A stretch of DNA of 64,000 nt from Hermodice carunculata (taxonomy: Eukaryota; Annelida; Polychaeta; Eunicida; Amphinomidae), in the NCBI GenBank assembly GCA_964020975.1, contig OZ026629.1, positions 53,880,231 to 53,944,230 on the forward strand, written 5' to 3'. Position 1 is the first letter of the stretch; each line of letters starts with the position of its first letter. The position numbers and the translations under genes were made by a program. Below the pieces are notes generated by a model. The model was not told the origin of the DNA, did no database searches, and saw only the letters and a program-made list of their open reading frames with translations. Below are positions 11,801-24,846 of the stretch, piece by piece.

Positions 11801-14385
11801 ACACAATGCAAAAAAATGCGTATCTTGCAGAAAATATATGTTCCTCCTCTGAAAACAAATTATACACCTGTATAGCATTGTAAGCAGTTGACACAAATGT
11901 ATTTTTCAGATAGGCCGGGAATGCAGGAAATGAGCTGACAGAATATTTCCCTGGCAGACTGACAAGGGAAAACGGCAAAAGCTCGTAGGAGGAAAATTTG
12001 ATCCAGCCCACCGTTTTTCTGTCATAAAGATGGCGGAAATTCGGTGATTGTCTGAAACGTCATATATAGATGTTTTCTGGCTGGCTGTAAAACAACAAAT
12101 ATAACGCCTGTGATAACATTTCTAAGAATAAGTACTGTAGCTGCTTCTGTACGGATGTCTTTTATCCCGATAAAGCAATTGACATTTACTGCGTACTGTT
12201 CAAGTGACGTAGCTTTCCTCTTTCAAGCTTGGAGAAAAAAACATCTGATTGTTTAATTCCAATTTTGCTACCGATATGCCCTTAGGAAACACATGATTTC
12301 CTTACAACTATTCAATTAGGCTGAGAGTTTTTACAGATCAAATTGTACCGCTATATTTGACCAGACGTTTCTTTATGTCGCAAACAACAAACACTGCTGT
12401 GATATAAGCTTCCATGTTCTTAACAATACGCTCTACTACATTGCTTGAAACGTTTGTATCATTTAACCGTCAGACGGCCACTAACGCGCTCGTTAACATG
12501 CAGCGAAACAATCATATTCTGACAGTTATTTTTGCCTGAAGACATCGCGAATCGTGTATGTTTCTCCGATATGACACGGAAATGCTGCTCTGTCTTGTAG
12601 TTGAACCTACCGGCGCCTTTTGCTATGCACACGTTAAATGTGTTAGATGAGTATCCATATGTGCTGATGTGTAGTTTTTCTACCGTTGCAGGTCTAGTCA
12701 AGTAGTTAATCTCATAAAATTAGGAACCTTCTAGATTTATGGAATCCTTTCTGTAGACGAATGGGTAAAAAAACGAACAGAACAAAGGAAAGTGCACCGT
12801 TTTAATCAATCGAATTGTGATATTTTGCGAGGTTAAAAGCTGGGTATTGTGACATCTGTTTGCACCATGCAGATCACAGGAATTTTACAGATAATATTGA
12901 TGACCCAAATCAAACATTCCTCGAAACCACAAATTTTGAAGTTAAAAGTTAGATCTAAATGGACGACCTCTGCCCACGTTTATACGTGGATAACATTTTT
13001 TTCGTAAAACATTATGAAGGTTTAAAAATGACCACATTGAAAATTATATTAAATATGCTAAAATATCAAACATGGAACTTAATTTCTGTCTTCACTAGGA
13101 GGATTGAAGTAGTTTGTGCAACACAAAACATGTTTCACTGACCACTCACTCATTAATTGTACTTTCATTAAATGAAAAACAAAACAAAAATTATACGAAG
13201 CCGTGTCAAGGTTCACCTTGTGCTATTAAAGGGACGAAAAGGATAATCTCAAAGGGAGCGTTTCCTTATTTAGGCGTAGCTCAGCAATATGAGTGACATC
13301 CTTTTATACGATGTATATAAGCAGCTCAGTTATAAGAACAATTGCCCTCCAAGGAGTAGTTACAGACGTCCAATTAGGAAGGTTTTTACACCATTAACCC
13401 AAGCAATATGTACACCTGTACGTCCCCTGTCCTCCCCCTCCATACCAAAAGCTTTCAGTGACCCCCTCTCATTGTATGGTGTCCTCGGTTAATTCTGTGA
13501 CACGTAGTGGTCCGTCGTGTCCGACTTTAATCATGCATGGTGAGCCTGAGTTACACAAATTAACTATACAGTGTCTTTAATTTTGTCCCAGAAGGGTGTA
13601 GAGTCTTGTTTATGTTTGGCATCAAACCAGTCGGTCTACATCATTCATACGATTTGGGTCCTTGAAGTGAAGGGTCTCTGAGTACGGTTTTGTCTACATC
13701 CCCACTATAAATATCCTAACTGATAACGTTACAGTGCTCGTTTAATTAATTTGCAAGTTTTGCTTCCAGTTCCAGTGACTTTTTAAGGATTGTGTGTGCC
13801 TTGACAGTCACATGGCATGAAACAATGCCTTAATCCAGCAATTTAAAGCCATGCTGCAAGTAAAAATGTCTTTCGTGCCTTCATGGCATTGTAGGGGCGG
13901 CAATGAGAGGAAAGTAATTGTTTCTTCATATAAAGAACCAGACAATGTGCCACAAGTGCAAAGCTAAACAAAACGTGTTCGATTTCTAACGGGCGTGATC
14001 AGAAATGTATCTACGTTGTTTGACATTAATGCGTTTGACAAGTTAAGAATTCGTTTGCACATGCATTTTATTGTTTTAAATTAGAGTTCCAAGTTAATAG
14101 TTTATTTGTTATCAACTGAATTTTGTTTTGAATAATTTAAGTGCAACTCAGTGTTTATATTTACTTTAGTGTTTCATCTATCTTTATATATAGATGTTTG
14201 GTGTCCAGCTGGTAGGGGCCAGTGAACATATTTAGGTGATGCAGATATGAGATATAAACACATGTCATAATAATGTATCTCAATTATTATTGTTTTTATT
14301 ATTAGCTGCAGTAAGGTACGCACTAACTTGCACTTTCTCTGTCATGACGATTACAATATTTTTTCAGGAGCACACAAGTTGTTTT
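8841..14385. other. no confident gene in 5.5 kb
   Basis: The only open frame of note is 9367-9702 (+, 111 codons), listed separately. A phrase like FIKTLKTWLL near 9090-9130 resembles the end of a LINE ORF2 but is too short to call. The rest is AT-rich and featureless by eye. Confidence 0.5.
9367..9702 (+). other. unrecognised 111-codon open frame, possible exon
   Basis: I do not recognise this protein. The N-terminal third (GVYFYDDYSCAADHYSGG and onward) is rich in Tyr, Asp, Ser and Gly and looks more protein-like than the rest. A plausible acceptor (TTGTGATACCAG, then GAGTG) lies just inside the open frame near 9375. The C-terminal half is ordinary AT-rich translation. It may be a host exon, a mobile-element fragment or chance. 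Confidence 0.2.
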
Positions 14386-14531
14386 GATCCTTATTCAGTA
14401 TTCCTATACAAAGGGAGTATACATGTAAATGATACAGGGAACGATTCCGGGTTGTATTGATCTTCATCCAATATTCTTACACTTATAGAGTCTGCATGTA
14501 AATGACACAGGACAAGATTTCCCGATTGTGA
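14386..14531. repeat. diverged two-copy 73-bp tandem duplication
   Basis: Units starting at 14386 and 14459 share GATC(C/T)T-ATTC, CATGTAAATGA(T/C)ACAGG and GATT-CC-G-TTGT. Period is 73 bp. Confidence 0.65.
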
Positions 14532-17274
14532 CAGTCCAGGTGCCAAATGCATTAATTGACGAAACGCAGAAATAGGGTACTTCTAATATTTTATGATGTT
14601 TTCTGGTTATTTATAATGGCTTGAATCGGAAAATGGGTGACAAAATCGTGTGTCTGAACATTTCGGAATGTACATTTGCCTGTTTCAAGGGGTAGGTGAA
14701 ATCAAAATGTCAGTAGTTCTACAAATATACCACAGAATTGACAATCCGTGATTCATATTTTTTTTTTAGTATATTGTAAATGCTGGATGAATTACACTAA
14801 CAAAATAATGCACTATAAACGTCAATAACGGTTAAAGGTTCCGGGGAATTAAGTCTGGTAAAATATCAGAATATATAACAGTCAATTATCGGATGGCCTG
14901 TCAGAAAATAACTACCATGGTAACTATGAAAAAGTAGTAAATTTTTTTTAAAAATTTTATAACACTTAATTAAAAGGTATGGTCACATATTTTAGGACCA
15001 ATCTCTTCATTTTCATTGAGTTTATCTGATTATTTGCACTCACATACATGTGAAGATTTGTTGTCTTTCATCTTCCATTTCATTAACCATGGTATAAGGT
15101 ATTAATATGGTAACGACAACGAATATGACTGAAAAACAATGACCATATACAGGCTTAAGGAGATAAAACTTTCCAGGCACATGCTGTCGCTTTTCAAGTA
15201 ATCTGAAAGACATCGATCGGCACTCTTTCTAGAGGAGCGTTGATCCAGGCACCCGTTGTTCAAAATATTGAGGTATATCTTGTGCAGATCTTTTTAACAC
15301 AATTATTATAAGTGACACAAGTAATTGTAAAAATACAACAAAACCAGCTCTTGCACTCGTGAGTAATCAAACAAGTGATTACACGCAGGTAGTGAGAAAG
15401 GCAACTGTTTTACAATGATTTCAGACATTTTACTGTTAACGTACACACAATAACATCTCTATTTCTCATTCTTTGATGTATGTCTTTCTTCGTAATCAAT
15501 ATGTTTTCGTTTCTAGTTATATATATTGTTATAATCACTACAAGCACTACACGGGGTAGTCCATACAAGGTACGTTCGGTGTTGCATAGCGTAATATTAA
15601 AAAACGACATTTATTTATATGCCTGTGCTTATCAAACATAATCATCCCGTCCCTGAGCTTGCAATATTAAAACAAGGAATATTGTGACACTCTTCATTTC
15701 TGATATAATTGAAATAAATATAAAGCTGCAAAAAGGTGTTATTGTAGGGTCATTTAAACATTTTTTCAAAATTGTGGATGAACTGCGCCCTTGTCAAAGT
15801 GTGCATGTATGTCTCCTGGCTGCAAGAAAAGACGTCGCAAATGCAGGCCCTCAGATAATTGGCAGTATAAGAGCCGCAAACACGGCGAGAGGAAACAACC
15901 TTCACGAACCCTGTAAAGAGAAGTAGATTAAAATCCTGATCCCACGGTAGAGGGTCACGTAGACTCAACAGCTACTCATAACTCAAAGCAGCGTATTGTC
16001 AGAGCCATAAAATATATGGTATTAGACATGAAAGGTCTTAGAACAAATAAAATAGATGAGAAGGTAAGATGTGCGAAATTTTGAATTGATAAAGCATTGT
16101 ATCTACTGAGGTGAACAATGCCTGCCACGTGAAAAAAAAGACGTTCTCATGATGGCGGGGAGTGGCACAGTGTAGAGCCACAGAAACAACAACATTTTAT
16201 GCCAAAATTTAATGTACATTCAGTGTATTAAAAATTAACCACCTATCAGCTCGTTATGACAAGAACCAATTCTTCTATGGACCTTTGTCCAACTACTTTC
16301 ACAACATGCAAAATATAATCCAATGATTCAAACACAACAAGAATGCAGCTGATTTCCAAGTTGCATGATCCGGTTGTAGTCATTATAGTAGAATAAGAGA
16401 TGTCTGGGTGTGCCAGTCCGCTGTGTTTCTGCGCTTGTCTGCCTGAGTACATCAACTTGTGAAAGCAGGTGACAGCAAGAAGTGTCAATTTCATTTTTTA
16501 TCTTCTGGGCTTCTTGAGATATGTTGCCGCATGGACAGACGGATGGACAAACGGATCAACTGCTCCTATCCTTACAGAATTCCCACTATGTACCTTATAT
16601 GGCAGGGGACAATAATCTATACAAGGCCATATAAAGGAACGCTACAATCAGACAACATTAGGTACTGTAGTAAAGGTACATGATAGATTTTGAAAGAACT
16701 TGTGACAGTGTCGCTTAAATGTGGCCTCACAGCCACATATGACGAATTTCTCAACTTATACACACTTGGAACCAACCGTGCAGATTTGGAGGCTTAATAA
16801 AGGATGGCAGGACATGCGGGTGTTGGTTTGAAAAGTGCGATATGAACATATAATCAGGTGGCCATCATCTGTTTCATTCTCCCTGCCTAGCAAAAAGTTA
16901 CCACTGTTCTAAATTTTAAGAACATATTAGTCGGCATCTTTTTGAGCCGGTTGTCGCTGGATAACTATGGCCAAGAAAGTGCAGTGGTTATTTATATCAA
17001 TATACCCATGACAGAGGCGGTACATATGATAAACTGTCAGTAATACACAGGAACCTGTCTGAAACAACAGTTGTTTGATCCAATGTTAGTGCAAAATAGT
17101 AAAGCATGTGAAAATACGATTTTGCTCATTTGTTGCAGAATCATTTGGTACAAAGAATAGAATATTTCAAATATGGTGTAAAAACATTTAATGTACCAGT
17201 TCCTCACTACTTGTGGCCCATATATAAATTTGATTTACACCTATTCTGAGTCAGAACGGTTATTTTTGTCCTAT
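14532..17274. other. no gene seen
   Basis: Only short anonymous open frames occur on both strands. No repeat or motif could be supported. Confidence 0.5.
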
Positions 17275-18960
17275 GCTGTAGGATTGAAGGGGTTAAAACA
17301 TTGTTGTCAACATACAGAACCGCCAGTGCAAGCCATTCTGTTCGTTTTGCATGAAAGTCTTTTGATGCAAGCAGTCTTACAAGTACAAGTATCCAGCTCC
17401 CGGCATACACTTGGCATGGGCTCAACGGTCATAAATATGGGGACAATACTTCCAGAATTATCCATCTGCCATGCTGAACCAAGCACATTAGGCAGGATAG
17501 GTTTAGCTACATTTGCCTTTCTCCATGCCTGTACTTGGTATCTACACCTATGCAGATGAAAACAAGGGCATTGCTAGTTGGAGGGAAACGTGCAGGTTCA
17601 TTAACACTGGGAAACATAACAGCCCTCAGACTGTATATACATGTGAGATCTATTTTGGGATTGCATAATCGGATTACACAGATCTCTGCTGATTTGAGCT
17701 GTGACTCTGTGTCATAATCTTCACTGTCAGCTCCAAAACAAAATGGGTTGTATTTGTTCTCAATGGATACTTTCAAGGATGACCTTTTTCGTATACCATA
17801 CAGGCAACTGGCTGTATTACACCCTGTGATACAGTGGTATACATGTGGACTGGATATAGCTTGTGGTGGCAATGATTCCTTCACAGTGTGCACAGGAATA
17901 TACATTGGTTGTTTGACTGCCAGCTGAAATCCACACTTCTGATGGTATATCATGGACTAACATCAGAACTAAAACATCAGTGTCTCTGCTTTGAATAATG
18001 ACATGGATAATTAGCCTAGTATCTGCTTCTTCTTGAGCAAAATATAGGTGCTGCACTGGTCTCTTCAACCAGGAATACACTTCCTCATTGTCATCAAAGG
18101 CAGCTGCCACAACCAGCTCTTGTTTGTTCGTGAGCATTTGGGCCCTTTCCTTCAATTCCTTGGCTAAGTATTGCTGCAGGTTGGACTTGTTCTCAGCTAC
18201 AGACACAAATGATCACCACGAGTCAGGATGTCAAACATCAGGACAAGCCACAATTTTTCTGATTTTCCTGGACCTTTGACTGAAGATTCCCAGTTCCCTG
18301 TTTCACAAAATTGAGTTTCTCAGTGTCAAACACTAAATCAAAACGATCACATGTGGCGGAAAGTGTTGAAATACACTTTTGGATATAACAAATGCAAGGT
18401 CACCAACTGTCTTTGGTCTTTATATGCCTTCATAGTGCTAGTGTGGCCTGTTTTTTGTCTGCACATTGACCTTATACATATTCGCAAACGTTTTTTGTTG
18501 TCTTTCTAATGGCATCATAGAAGCCCTTTGAAGCATTTGGCCCTAGCCTTTTTGAAAATATCTCTAGAATATGTTTTCCTTTCTCATCTGCTGATAAAAA
18601 AAGGTGGTCTGCTATGTCCTGTGGGGTAATGCCATTGTGAACATTTATCCAAAAGCTGCCCAGACTCACGCCCAAAGAGATTACGGTGTTTAATATAATA
18701 CACAAGGCATTTCACATCTCTTTATTCCTTTTGAAGCCTAGAATGTAACATATCTTTGTGGAATTGGTCGAGACTATCACCAATACATACAAATGAAGAG
18801 TGCAAGCTGTCTATAAGATTCACTCTGTCACAGCATGTCAGCATCCACCATAATAATAAAGACTGCTGACGTATTATTCCAACCAAGCCACCTGAAAACT
18901 TACACATTTTGTTGAGATGCTGAATGCCTGGTCAGTTTGAACTTGCTGTACAAATTTTAC
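17275..18960 (-). pseudogene. broken copy of a repeated PIN/FEN1-like nuclease-fold protein
   Basis: Read on the minus strand from 18,960 downward, the pieces keep the order of a large protein family seen in many copies in invertebrate genomes. They are LNKMCKFSGGLVGIIRQQ (~18,910-18,860), GITPQDIADHLFLSADEKGK with FYDAIRKT (~18,640-18,500), NKSNLQQYLAKELKERAQ (~18,190), the core QEEADTRLIIH then SRDTDVLVLM (18,035-17,965), ITGCNTASC (17,830-17,804), FPPTSNALVF (~17,580) and a Cys-rich tail CTCKTACIKRLSCKTNRMAC (~17,370-17,310). The acidic core and the TGCDT-like turn recall FEN1/PIN nucleases; that is an inference. It is broken: frames change near 18,210, 17,905 and 17,540, there are stops near 18,720 and 17,305, about ten residues seem missing between HVI and SRDTD, and the usual Asp of TGCDT is Asn. 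A second copy lies at 32.9-36.1 kb in the opposite orientation. Catalytic function is unproven. Confidence 0.65.
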
Positions 18961-19269
18961 ACAAGTTTGTGAAAATGTTAAACTCAAAATATAGGAAGCA
19001 AAACGATCTACTAAAATGCTAATAAAATACACGTCAACCCAGACAAAGTCGATGGAAATGATAAAACCACGAAATAAATCAGACAAGCTTTTTCAGGAAA
19101 CGGTTATAGCACCAACTAGAACCACATTTATTCCAAACCGGACAAAGTTAAGAAAATATAGCCAAGCTAGCTAAAACCCTCCACAAAATAACACGAAAAA
19201 CCACAAAAACTACAGAGTGAATCTATGAAGCAACCTATCCAAAGGCCAGACAAGCTACCGAGTGGGAAG

Positions 19270-19546
19270 AGAGTATCTCAACAGTCCTAGTCAACCCAGA
19301 TTTGATTTTAACTTTGTCACCTAGGAAACGATTATTAATATTATTGATTCTCTGAAACCTTAATAAAGCTTTCGTCATGATCATTTATCTATGTGCCTAT
19401 TAAAGAAAATAAAAATTGATGTTTCCAAAGCAATTACTATAGTAATAAACCAATCACTTACGGTCCGCATTTTTCCTGGCAGACTGAGTGTAGCTTAAGT
19501 GGTTCCCATTTACAAAAAGGGCGATACCTGTATATTGGAGAATTAA
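19270..19546 (+). mobile_element. LINE reverse transcriptase, 5' piece (interrupted by Kolobok)
   Basis: One plus-strand frame reads ETIINIIDSLKP, then HDHLSMCLLKK, KIDVSKAITIVINQSLT and VVPIYKKGDTCILEN. This is the start of a Jockey/CR1-type reverse transcriptase ('SLKPNKSSGHD ... AKVVPIYKKGD ... NYRPIS'). Stops interrupt it near 19,323, 19,360 and 19,495, so it is an old copy. It breaks off at the TTAA (19,543-19,546), where the Kolobok element begins, and resumes at 29,584. The 5' limit is not clear. Confidence 0.7.
19543..19546. repeat. TTAA target-site duplication, left
   Basis: TTAA directly before the Kolobok left end matches TTAA at 29,584-29,587. Kolobok elements insert at TTAA and duplicate it. 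Confidence 0.85.
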
Positions 19547-19562
19547 AGGGCAGGTCTCAAAA
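19547..19562 (+). repeat. Kolobok terminal inverted repeat, left
   Basis: Sixteen bases are perfectly inverted relative to 29,568-29,583; similarity stops after that. Confidence 0.85.
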
Positions 19563-19773
19563 AGGAAAACCAGACATATTTCGCCTAATTTGAATCCCCT
19601 CTATACGATTACATGAAAATTACCACGATTTTCGGCTCTGTATTCAAAGTTATTGCGGTTTTCAACTGCTCCTCGCATCCTTGTGAACAAAAGGCGGAGA
19701 TCGTACTTTTCCCGGGAAGCGTAATGAATATTCATTAAAATAGATCATGTGACCTAGAGTTGTCCAATGCGAA

Positions 19774-20028
19774 ATGGCGGCACGCCCGAAGCGAGCCAGT
19801 CAACAGTGCTGCGTGAAATTCTGCAGCAAGACAAACTTGGACGCGTTTCCCTGTTCAGTTTCCCAAGGGATGATACTTTGTGGAAATAATGGGTCAAGTT
19901 TGTCAAATCATGGAGGTATTACCTCCATGGTCAAATGCAAACGAAGTGATGACTGGATGCCTGGGTCTGGGAATATACATGTATGCTCTGACCATTTTAC
20001 CATTCACGATTTCGACCATGTCATGTAA
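19774..20028 (+). pseudogene. THAP zinc-finger first exon of the Kolobok transposase
   Basis: The ATG sits in a good translation context (GAAATGGCG). The 84-codon frame has the C2CH THAP layout: Cys12/13 and Cys17 near the start, KRSDDWMPG at about 57-65, then VCSDHF with Cys71-x2-His74. THAP domains are sequence-specific DNA-binding fingers, and in Kolobok they would bind the element's ends. Spacing between the Cys pair and CxxH is at the upper limit of the family. The middle (residues ~27-52) lacks the usual 'DPxRRxxW' segment and holds a small palindrome, so this part may be corrupted. The frame ends at VM-stop. A neighbouring frame continues with a Pro/Ser/Gln-rich stretch (VVKRKQTSPGPGDQ) typical of the linker after THAP, suggesting a frame change near 20,020. 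Confidence 0.75.
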
Positions 20029-20412
20029 AGTAGGCCTACTAATCGAAGTCGTCAAGAGAAAACAAACCAGCCCAGGGCCAGGGGACCAAGCTGCAGGTCA
20101 AAGTCAAAGTCCGAGTTTTCAACCTGATAACTGCACATGCATAATGAAGCTAATTCAAAACGACATAATGAAGTCCACTCAACTCGGCTCTCCTTGCAGA
20201 TAGGACTTCATGTGTACAGTAATGACTGACAGCACATGATGACTTGAGCACCTTGGTACCCGAATCATTAATCTGTCAAACCAAATCTCCCAATCTGTTT
20301 GCCTGCTTGCCTGCCTGATCACCCAAGCGTAAAGCTTTATTTTTTTAAAGAATCCGTTGCAGTTATATGCATCAAAGTAACCCCCAAAACCATGCAGAAT
20401 TTGCCTAAAAAT

Positions 20413-20413
<1 letters not shown>

Positions 20414-20449
<36 letters not shown>

Positions 20450-20455
20450 AAAAAA
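20414..20455. repeat. (CA)n then poly-A microsatellite
   Basis: About 31 bases of CA units are followed by an A run, inside the Kolobok element. Confidence 0.95.
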
Positions 20456-22001
20456 ATTCCTGTTGGTATAATAGTCTGGTAATAATAAATAAACACATAT
20501 GTATTTAATTTTTCAGCATTATTTTTTTTCTTCCATGGTCAATATCAAGGCTGTTGATATTTGAAGTGAATGTGATATTTAATACAAAGAGAAACTTAAC
20601 AAACCTAATTCTGTAAGCCCATGTACCGTTTGAACACTATCAATATGGCATATCAATAGTACATCTATATGAGAAAAAACCCACTTGACTGAATATTTCT
20701 ATTGATTCTATAGATATAGCTTTGACGGATTATTATTATTTATCTTAATTTTTTTTTTGGCTTTTCAGTTTGACCAGGGCTTCCAAAGTTGTCAGTTTTA
20801 TGCAGTATACTTAATGGTATTGAAGATCTCATTCAGAAAAAAATTATCTTGTTAAAAAATTCTCACAAAGGCATTTAAAAAAAAGGTAACTTGTGTATTG
20901 CACAAACCTGGTCATGGACTTGATGGAATGTCACCACTACGGATGTGTTCGTAAAAAAACAAACCCATTGGGACTGTACTAAAATCAAGGTCAAGAGTGC
21001 GCACAGCCGGACAGATGTACAACCCAAAAACAGAAGGGGTCCCCCCCCCCATGGGAGGCACCTTTAAAAAAATAAAACAACAACCTCAGCAAAACCTGGA
21101 GAACAGATTTATTGAAGTCAAGAAATCTTAGTATTAGGAACAAGCACAGTGGTCCTCCACTTGTAAGGCCTCTGTCAATAATGTGTCCATCCCTCTTAAA
21201 AGGCCAAACTTGTGAAAAAAAGTGTTGCATTACAATTACATTGTCTGTATGTGGAAAGTGCATCCTTCTTGTAAGCTGGAGAGCACTTTTGAACTGCAGT
21301 GACAGTGGCCCTAGAATGGGGAAAACCAGTGTAAATTGAATTATTACTCTTCTCAAGAATTTATTTAATGTACACAATGTTTTTGATTTGATCACAGTTT
21401 TTGGGCAAATTTGAAATTCAATCAACAGAATAATCATTTATATTTCCGAGGGCAAAATTTTTTTAAATAAACCCAAATCAGCATTTTCTCAGTTTTACTT
21501 GCTGAATTTTCAACATAGATATTACATCCACCCCCCCCCCCCCACCCCACCCCAAGTCAAATATTCCAGAATACCACCACTCAGGAAGAAATTTGAACAT
21601 TTGACATTTATTGGTGCTGTATACATAATTTATTGTGAAAATAATGAATATATGTTCTTCCTCTTCAATACGTTATCCATCACATACCATAGGTGGTGCC
21701 ACTTGTATTTCACTTCCTTATCACCTTTCATCTCGGTAATACGCCTGTAATGTTACACTGATATATATATGTACAATTAAACATCCAAACAAATCACATG
21801 TGCACATATATACTAATTATAATCTTGTGAAGTTTCATGACTGTGGGTCCAATAATTTTGGATATGTATGTACGCACAATATAAGTTTGATCATATATCA
21901 TGTTACAAGTGAGACATACAAATCGATAAGAACAAATCTATATCACCCCTTGCCGGGGGCATTAAAAAAAGAGAAGGAACTGCACATTACATATATAAAT
22001 A

Positions 22002-22107
<106 letters not shown>

Positions 22108-22189
22108 GTATTTGCAAGAGTTTATAATATTTCTCAACCCTTACATTATCATGTTTATTCTGAAGAGCAATGAGGGTAAGAATAGCAAC

Positions 22190-22460
22190 AAGAGGCCCAT
22201 GGGCCTCATGCTTTGCTGTCACCAAGGCTAAATATTGCAGTTACATCTTGATTTCTTATTTCCTGAAATGCATGCCCTCCATAACCTTGAGAAAGTGGGT
22301 CAAGATCATCTACGTCATGCAATAGGAGACCTCCAACTGTTTCTAGACATTTTGAATTGAATATCTTCAATCATACTGTGGGTGGCACCACCAAATTTCA
22401 ACAGGTGCCACCTACTTGACCTTGACTTTTATACCCTTTTTAAGTCCTGAAAGTTATATG
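22190..22460. repeat. dispersed repeat fragment with GAGGCCCATGGGCCTC palindrome
   Basis: The perfect 16-base palindrome GAGGCCCATGGGCCTC lies at 22,192-22,207, followed by sequence with 'gaccttgac'-type words up to about 22,430. Palindromes of this kind recur in marine invertebrate repeats as far as I recall. It is probably a non-autonomous element that landed in a transposase intron. Its right end is not defined. Confidence 0.45.
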
Positions 22461-22479
22461 GAGTTAACTTGAAAACTGT

Positions 22480-24470
22480 AGACTGTATGGCGATGCACTG
22501 ACAAACACGAGTGATCATATACGCTCAGCAACCTTTGGTAAGCAGAGCTAAAAGAATGGAAAATTATCCTTTGTTTTCTATGCTGTGCAGGTGTATCAAA
22601 AAACTACATAAAGGATACTGAGAGAAACATCCTTGTTCATGGCTGTATCAGTGCTCATGTGCTTACACTCACTCATACTGATCGTGCCTGGAGCACAACT
22701 TGGATTTAATCAATTTTGAAACCTGGTAAGGATGTCTCTGTCCAAAGTTATATTGACAGAGAAATACTAATATACAACACAATTTTTTGTTTTAATCAAA
22801 ATACATCTTATATCAGGATCTAAAGGAGCTGTGCTCCTGGAAAAGGCTTTGCTGAAACCGAAGCTGTTGAAGGACACTGGCAAGCTTTCACCAGTGTACC
22901 AGACGTCCATTCTTGAAGCAAAGCAGAGCTTGGATATACAATTTGTACCTAAGAATGTTGCATTCTCTTACTGGGGGGATGTATGTGAGGTGAGATCACA
23001 AGAGACATTTCCTCTATGTTTACATGTATTTGAGCACTTATACATATGCTTCTCTGGGATGAAAGTTAAATACCATATCCAATGCCAATCACAAAATTAC
23101 CCAGTTTGTTATGAAAATTCATGTACACTTGTGGCTATCATAAACAATGCTTCAATTCACACACAAGCCCCGAATGTTGCCATCATTTAGGAGCAAAACG
23201 CAGACAAAATTTGAACAAATGCTGCTTAATACTTCCACTTAAATTGACTCAAAAAGCCAAATATACTTTGATTCAGCATCAAAATGTTTCAAGGTGCATT
23301 AACTCTAGGAGCTAACTGCTCTGTAGCCACTGAAGGCAACTTTCAGCCCAACACATGATAAACAAAATATTAGTTATATGAACAATGTCAGCTTTTGAAA
23401 ATGTACTGAATTAATGAAATGAATACAAAAATGCACCATTTGTATGGGTTGAAATCACTTGTCAGTCTCTGATAAGCCCTAGAAGTGGTGGACAGCAGAA
23501 GCTCATTATTACCAAAAAGTTGCTTAATTTTGTTGACTTTCAGAGACATTTGATAGCACCATCCACAACCTGTTCTTGCTGTCATGCCACTTGTGCATTG
23601 CTGTTTTTCTGCAACACCGCCATTGGTACAACTTACTGCAAGTAAATTGAATAGGGGTTGCTCTAAAGTATCCTCCCTGTCCATGACAGGACTGTAACCC
23701 TTTACTCCTCTAAATTTTAGATTGTTCATATCTGCCATGCATTTCAACTAGAATGCAGACGGAATGCAAGCAACCACAAAAGATGGGAGACCATGCTACA
23801 CCCTGAGCTTCCCAAAAGCGAAGGAAAGGGGAGCTGCACTGCCCATGGAAAAAAACCAAAGCCAACATATGGTTAGCCATATGCATCCATGGGGCTTTCT
23901 CGTTTACAAACTTTCATACTGCTTTGTATTGTCGTAACAAATGGCTGTGTGGTTAACCAAGTCAAGATGCCTCAGATTACAAGTATTGATCACAGCTACA
24001 TGTAGTACTTCAATTTATCTGCACATGTAGGAAAAAAATTCCCACTTTAAAATAGCTCATTAAAACTAAGGTCAGCATCTTGTAGAACTTGCTCATCTCA
24101 GTGCAATTTTAGTATGTACACAAAATGTTGCTATACTTGTATAGTTATCTCCCCCCCCCCATTAGGATTAAAAAAAAATGCACACATATTAAATGTTTCT
24201 CATTAACAATGCAAATAAACACTTGACAGCTACTACATTTAAAACCCAACCATTGCAAATGTACCCCACCATGACATTGAAAAGAAGGCCAAGGTTGCTG
24301 AATGTTGACGTATACTTAACTTCCTACAACTTGCTTCCACAGTATAACTTTCATGATCATAGCTTTATTTTTTTCTTTTTCAAAAGCTTCTGCATCCAAG
24401 AAGAATGGATAAAGGAACACGTGCAGGAGATGACACACAAACATGACCACAATCATCAACTATACCCTGT
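22480..24470 (+). pseudogene. Kolobok transposase, C-terminal exons
   Basis: Exons join by GT-AG introns in frame: ~22,480-22,537 (TNTSDHIRSATFG), 22,591-22,725 (VSKNYIKDTERN ... ILKPG), 22,817-22,980 (SKGAVLLEKALLKPKLLKD, LSPVYQTS, FVPKNVAFSYWG), 23,721-23,871 (LFISAMHFN, QATTKDGRPCYTLSFPKAKE) and probably one starting at 24,401 (EEWIKEHVQEM). These match the C-terminal half of Kolobok transposases: the 'PGSKA..LE..VL...LLKD', 'FAPKNVAFSYRG' and 'MHFNENA..QATTKDG..YS..FPK' segments. The first intron is only 53 bp. Decay: a TAA at 22,707-22,709, a TAG at 23,749-23,751 where the family has Glu, and probable one-base shifts in the G run at ~22,975 and the A run at ~23,850. The transposase would cut and join the element's ends. 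The upstream catalytic segment is not found. Confidence 0.75.
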
Positions 24471-24846
24471 TGGCCTGTTCAGGCCACAGGGTAAAAATTA
24501 TGAAAGCAGGCCACATCTTTACTTCAGGCCAGTCTTGGCCACTTTAAGGGGGGAAGGGTTAATCATGATCCACAAATTTGGCTTGATTTGTATTTTTTGT
24601 TGTTGTTTTTTTAAAATATGCACTGCAAATAATTGGGAATCTGTTCCAAGGTTATGCTGAATGCCTGTCCAACCTAAAGGCATGTATATGGAGAGGCACA
24701 GACAACAGACTCCGCGGACACTATCTCCCAGCTGCGAACGTCCCGACATAGATACCTCTGTCAAGGAGTTTGTGTCCTGTTACTGCTGTAACCAGTTGGC
24801 CCAGTGAACTGACACAAAGTTTAGAATGTACATAGCTGATTTAGTA
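24471..24846. other. intergenic gap between the convergent Kolobok genes
   Basis: This is the shared 3' side of the transposase and the minus-strand cargo gene. Poly-T at ~24,595-24,612 and AT-rich sequence are visible. No clear polyadenylation signal pair was identified. Confidence 0.4.

Noticed and set aside
14386-14531. Link between the 73-bp duplication here and the 73-bp repeat at 40.16 kb
   Set aside because: Same period but unrelated sequence; taken as coincidence.
23388-23747. 119-codon minus-strand frame inside Kolobok as a third gene
   Set aside because: It overlaps a transposase intron and exon in antisense and matches nothing known to me.
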